A stretch of 64,000 nucleotides of DNA, taken from positions 1 through 64,000 of the forward strand of contig NZ_JARRAF010000025.1 of the NCBI RefSeq assembly GCF_030129945.1. The letters are read 5' to 3'. This stretch comes from Parachitinimonas caeni. Lineage in GTDB: Bacteria; Pseudomonadota; Gammaproteobacteria; Burkholderiales; Chitinimonadaceae. The notes below the pieces were generated by a model. That model ran no database searches and was not told the origin of the DNA. It worked only from the letters and a program-made list of their open reading frames with translations. Positions 61,967 to 64,000 of this stretch are shown here, piece by piece (position 1 is the first letter of the stretch; each line of letters starts with the position of its first letter). The translations under genes and the position numbers were made by a program.

Positions 61967-63784
61967 GTGACCAAGACTTTTGCCGATCTGGGCCTTGCCC
62001 AACCATTACTCGACGCCCTGACCCAAGCTGGCTACAACAACCCGACCCCGATTCAGGGCGAGGCAATTCCTTTGCTGTTGGAAGGGCGCGATCTACTGGC
62101 CTCGGCGGCCACAGGCACTGGCAAAACTGCTGCGTTTCTGCTGCCATCCCTGAATCGTTTGACCGAACGTAGCGAGAAGCCTGGTCGCGGCCCTCGCGTT
62201 CTGGTACTGACCCCGACCCGTGAATTGGCAGCGCAAGTCAAAACCGCTGCAGAGACTTATGGCAACAAAATTCGCCACGCCAAAGTGGTCAGCGTTGTTG
62301 GTGGCCTGCCATACCCAGTTCAGAACAAATTGCTATCGCAACCTTATGAAGTACTGGTTGCAACCCCTGGCCGTCTGATGGATCAGATGGCACGTGGCCG
62401 TATCGACTTCTCGCGCCTCGAAGTGTTGGTACTGGACGAAGCCGACCGCATGCTTGATCTCGGATTCCGCGATGACATTGCTGAAATCGCCCGCGCCCTG
62501 CCGGCAGATCGCCAAACAGCGCTGTTCTCGGCCACGCTGGAAGACGACATTGCCCGCCTTGCCCAATCTTTGCTGAACAATCCAGCCCGCGTCGAAATTG
62601 CGAAGCCTCAGTCCCGCAACGAGCAAATTCTCGAGAAGTTGCACTATGCCGACGATGTCATGCACAAGTCTCGCTTGCTTGATCATATTTTGGGCGACGA
62701 GTCGCTCTCTCAAGCCATCGTCTTCATTTCAACCAAGAAAGATGCTGCAGACCTGGCTGATCGCCTGTATGCAGACGGGCACAAGGCAGCCGCATTGCAT
62801 GGCGACATGCAGCAGCGGGAACGTAACCGCACCCTGACCCAGCTACGTCGTGGCGAAGTTACCGTTCTGGTTGCAACGGATGTGGCCGCACGGGGTATTG
62901 ATGTTGCTGGTATTTCACACGTCGTCAACTTTGATCTGCCAAAGTTTGCTGAAGACTATGTACACCGCATTGGTCGTACAGGCCGCGCAGGTCGCGAAGG
63001 TATTGCGATTTCCTTCGCTAGCCGTGCCGATGTTCCCGCGCTGCGCCGTATTGAAAAGTACACCGGTCGCTCAATTGACCCAGTAGAGTTCTCCGGACTG
63101 GAGGCGCGATTCAAGCCACGCCCAGGTGGCTTTGATGGCAAGGGCCGTGGCGGTAGTCGCAACGGCGGGGGTGGGCGCGGTGGCAAGCCTGGTGGCTACG
63201 GTGGTGGTCAACGTGGTCGTGACAACAACTGGGGAGACCGTCCTTCCCGCTTCGAAGGCCGAGGCGAGCAACCTCGTTTCGGTGCGCCTCGTGAAGGGGG
63301 TTTCGGCCAGCAACGTGAAGGTGGGTTTGGCCAGCGTGAAGGCGGCTTTGGTGCACGCAACAACGATGATCGTCGCACAGGAGGCTTTGGTGGCGGAGAA
63401 CGCGCCCCACGCTTTGGTGATCGGCCACAGGGAGATCGCGGCTTCCAAGGTAATCGCGGAAGCAATCATCGCGATGACAACTTCGGCAACCGTGCTGACT
63501 ATCCACAGCGCGAACGTACCTCTGCAGGTCCTCGTGGTGGCTTTGGCCAACCGCGCGAGAGCTTCGGCAATCGTGAATTTACCGGCCGCACCAATAGCAA
63601 TAATGACCGTGGTGGCTTTGGCGAGCGTCGTAGCGGTGGTTTCGGACGCGATGATCGTGGTGGTGATTCCTGGTCACGAGGTGGTCAAGGCCGTCCAGCG
63701 AGCGGTGGGCATAAGTCGGGTGACGGTGCGCGCCGCACCCCTCGCTCCGATAGCCCATTCAGCAAGTCACGTGAATTTGATTGA
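61967..63784 (+). CDS. rhlE: DEAD-box RNA helicase, RhlE type
   Basis: 605 residues from a GTG at 61967 (AGGA 6 nt upstream); a longer start at 61901 has no site. The helicase core covers about residues 1-365: Q motif FADLGLAQPLLDALTQAGY..PTPIQ, Walker A ATGTGKTAAF, PTRELA, DEAD box VLDEADRML, SAT in FSATLEDD, and HRIGRTGRAGREG. A long Gly/Arg/Asn-rich tail (about 380-605, with repeated GGFGQ-type units) is likely an RNA-binding extension, as in RhlE and SrmB-like cold-shock helicases. Confidence 0.94.
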   Translation: MTKTFADLGLAQPLLDALTQAGYNNPTPIQGEAIPLLLEGRDLLASAATGTGKTAAFLLPSLNRLTERSEKPGRGPRVLVLTPTRELAAQVKTAAETYGNKIRHAKVVSVVGGLPYPVQNKLLSQPYEVLVATPGRLMDQMARGRIDFSRLEVLVLDEADRMLDLGFRDDIAEIARALPADRQTALFSATLEDDIARLAQSLLNNPARVEIAKPQSRNEQILEKLHYADDVMHKSRLLDHILGDESLSQAIVFISTKKDAADLADRLYADGHKAAALHGDMQQRERNRTLTQLRRGEVTVLVATDVAARGIDVAGISHVVNFDLPKFAEDYVHRIGRTGRAGREGIAISFASRADVPALRRIEKYTGRSIDPVEFSGLEARFKPRPGGFDGKGRGGSRNGGGGRGGKPGGYGGGQRGRDNNWGDRPSRFEGRGEQPRFGAPREGGFGQQREGGFGQREGGFGARNNDDRRTGGFGGGERAPRFGDRPQGDRGFQGNRGSNHRDDNFGNRADYPQRERTSAGPRGGFGQPRESFGNREFTGRTNSNNDRGGFGERRSGGFGRDDRGGDSWSRGGQGRPASGGHKSGDGARRTPRSDSPFSKSREFD

Positions 63785-63821
63785 TCCGCGAAGCGGGCTA
63801 ATTCAATTAGATGCCTGAATC

Positions 63822-63855
63822 AAATGCCGTTCCCTCTTTGAGTGGAACGGCATTT
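63822..63855 (+). terminator. Terminator after the helicase gene
   Basis: AAATGCCGTTCC, a 10-nt loop, GGAACGGCATTT, then TCTTTTC. Confidence 0.9.
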
Positions 63856-63899
63856 TCTTTTCACACCCTCAATTCGCTGCGGCATTTCCAGCTTGGCGT

Positions 63900-64000
63900 T
63901 CAAGTATTTGCCAATAGTTGCTGCAGCACCCTTTGCACACCCGATCCGTCAACCAGCGCCATCGCTGCCCGGCTCATTGCGGAAACCGTATCCGGCTCAG
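63900..64000 (-). CDS. 3' end of a gene entering from the right edge
   Basis: Thirty-three codons ending EPDTVSAMSRAAMALVDGSG, then VQRVLQQLLANT and TGA at 63902. The pattern resembles the C-terminus of PseG/MurG-type sugar enzymes (…A..LVDG.G..RV…L) but is too short to be certain. Its own terminator could be the hairpin at 63822-63855 read from the other strand. Confidence 0.55.
   Translation of the reverse strand, partial: EPDTVSAMSRAAMALVDGSGVQRVLQQLLANT

Overview
The window is about 60% GC with long, compact genes. Its gene content (type II secretion genes, IMPa-like proteases, etfBA with an acyl-CoA dehydrogenase, mnmC, purU, typA, a RhlE-type helicase) fits a free-living betaproteobacterium, possibly of the Neisseriales/Chitinibacter/Chitinimonas kind. 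That placement is a guess from gene content. No rRNA, tRNA or CRISPR array was seen.

Region 1 (1-17.1 kb, all minus strand) is a large RTX locus. It holds a giant calcium-binding-repeat protein that runs off the left edge and has an N-terminal class-3 lipase domain, with a lipoprotein gene 6 bp upstream. Upstream of that lies a second, C-terminally truncated RTX gene with a different N-terminus, again preceded by a small partner gene. Further upstream is an AT-rich array of orphan copies of the second RTX N-terminal module and of its partner gene. The orphan modules all stop at the same point, just after a GC-rich tract shared with the full-length gene. I read this as a mirror image of CDI/Rhs toxin loci: the variable toxic part is at the N-terminus, the putative immunity gene is upstream, and spare modules are stored in cassettes. 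This is the best candidate for an undescribed system in the window.

Region 2 (17-27 kb) is mixed accessory and housekeeping sequence: small regulators, a GNAT enzyme, a membrane acyltransferase, an Imm33/DUF2185-like protein, a miniature inverted-repeat element, a REC-PAS-GGDEF-EAL gene broken by one in-frame stop, RNase Z and a periplasmic binding protein.

Region 3 (27-42.7 kb) holds mnmC and a type II secretion pseudopilin operon (gspF, a MazG-like gene, gspG, H, I, then J and K). Two large secreted IMPa/M60-like metalloproteases, on the opposite strand, sit between gspI and gspJ. Both have a sigma-54-like -24/-12 promoter and a shared upstream operator. End fragments of the same miniature element flank this insertion.

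Region 4 (42.8-64 kb) is mostly core: purU, a MaoC-type hydratase, etfB-etfA and an acyl-CoA dehydrogenase, binding protein and metallo-beta-lactamase-fold genes, a predicted NHL/membrane protein, an inositol-phosphatase-family gene, secreted peptidases (DUF922, M28), a pyroglutamyl-peptidase-like protein with Ser in place of the catalytic Cys, typA, a DEAD-box helicase, and the 3' end of one more gene at the right edge.
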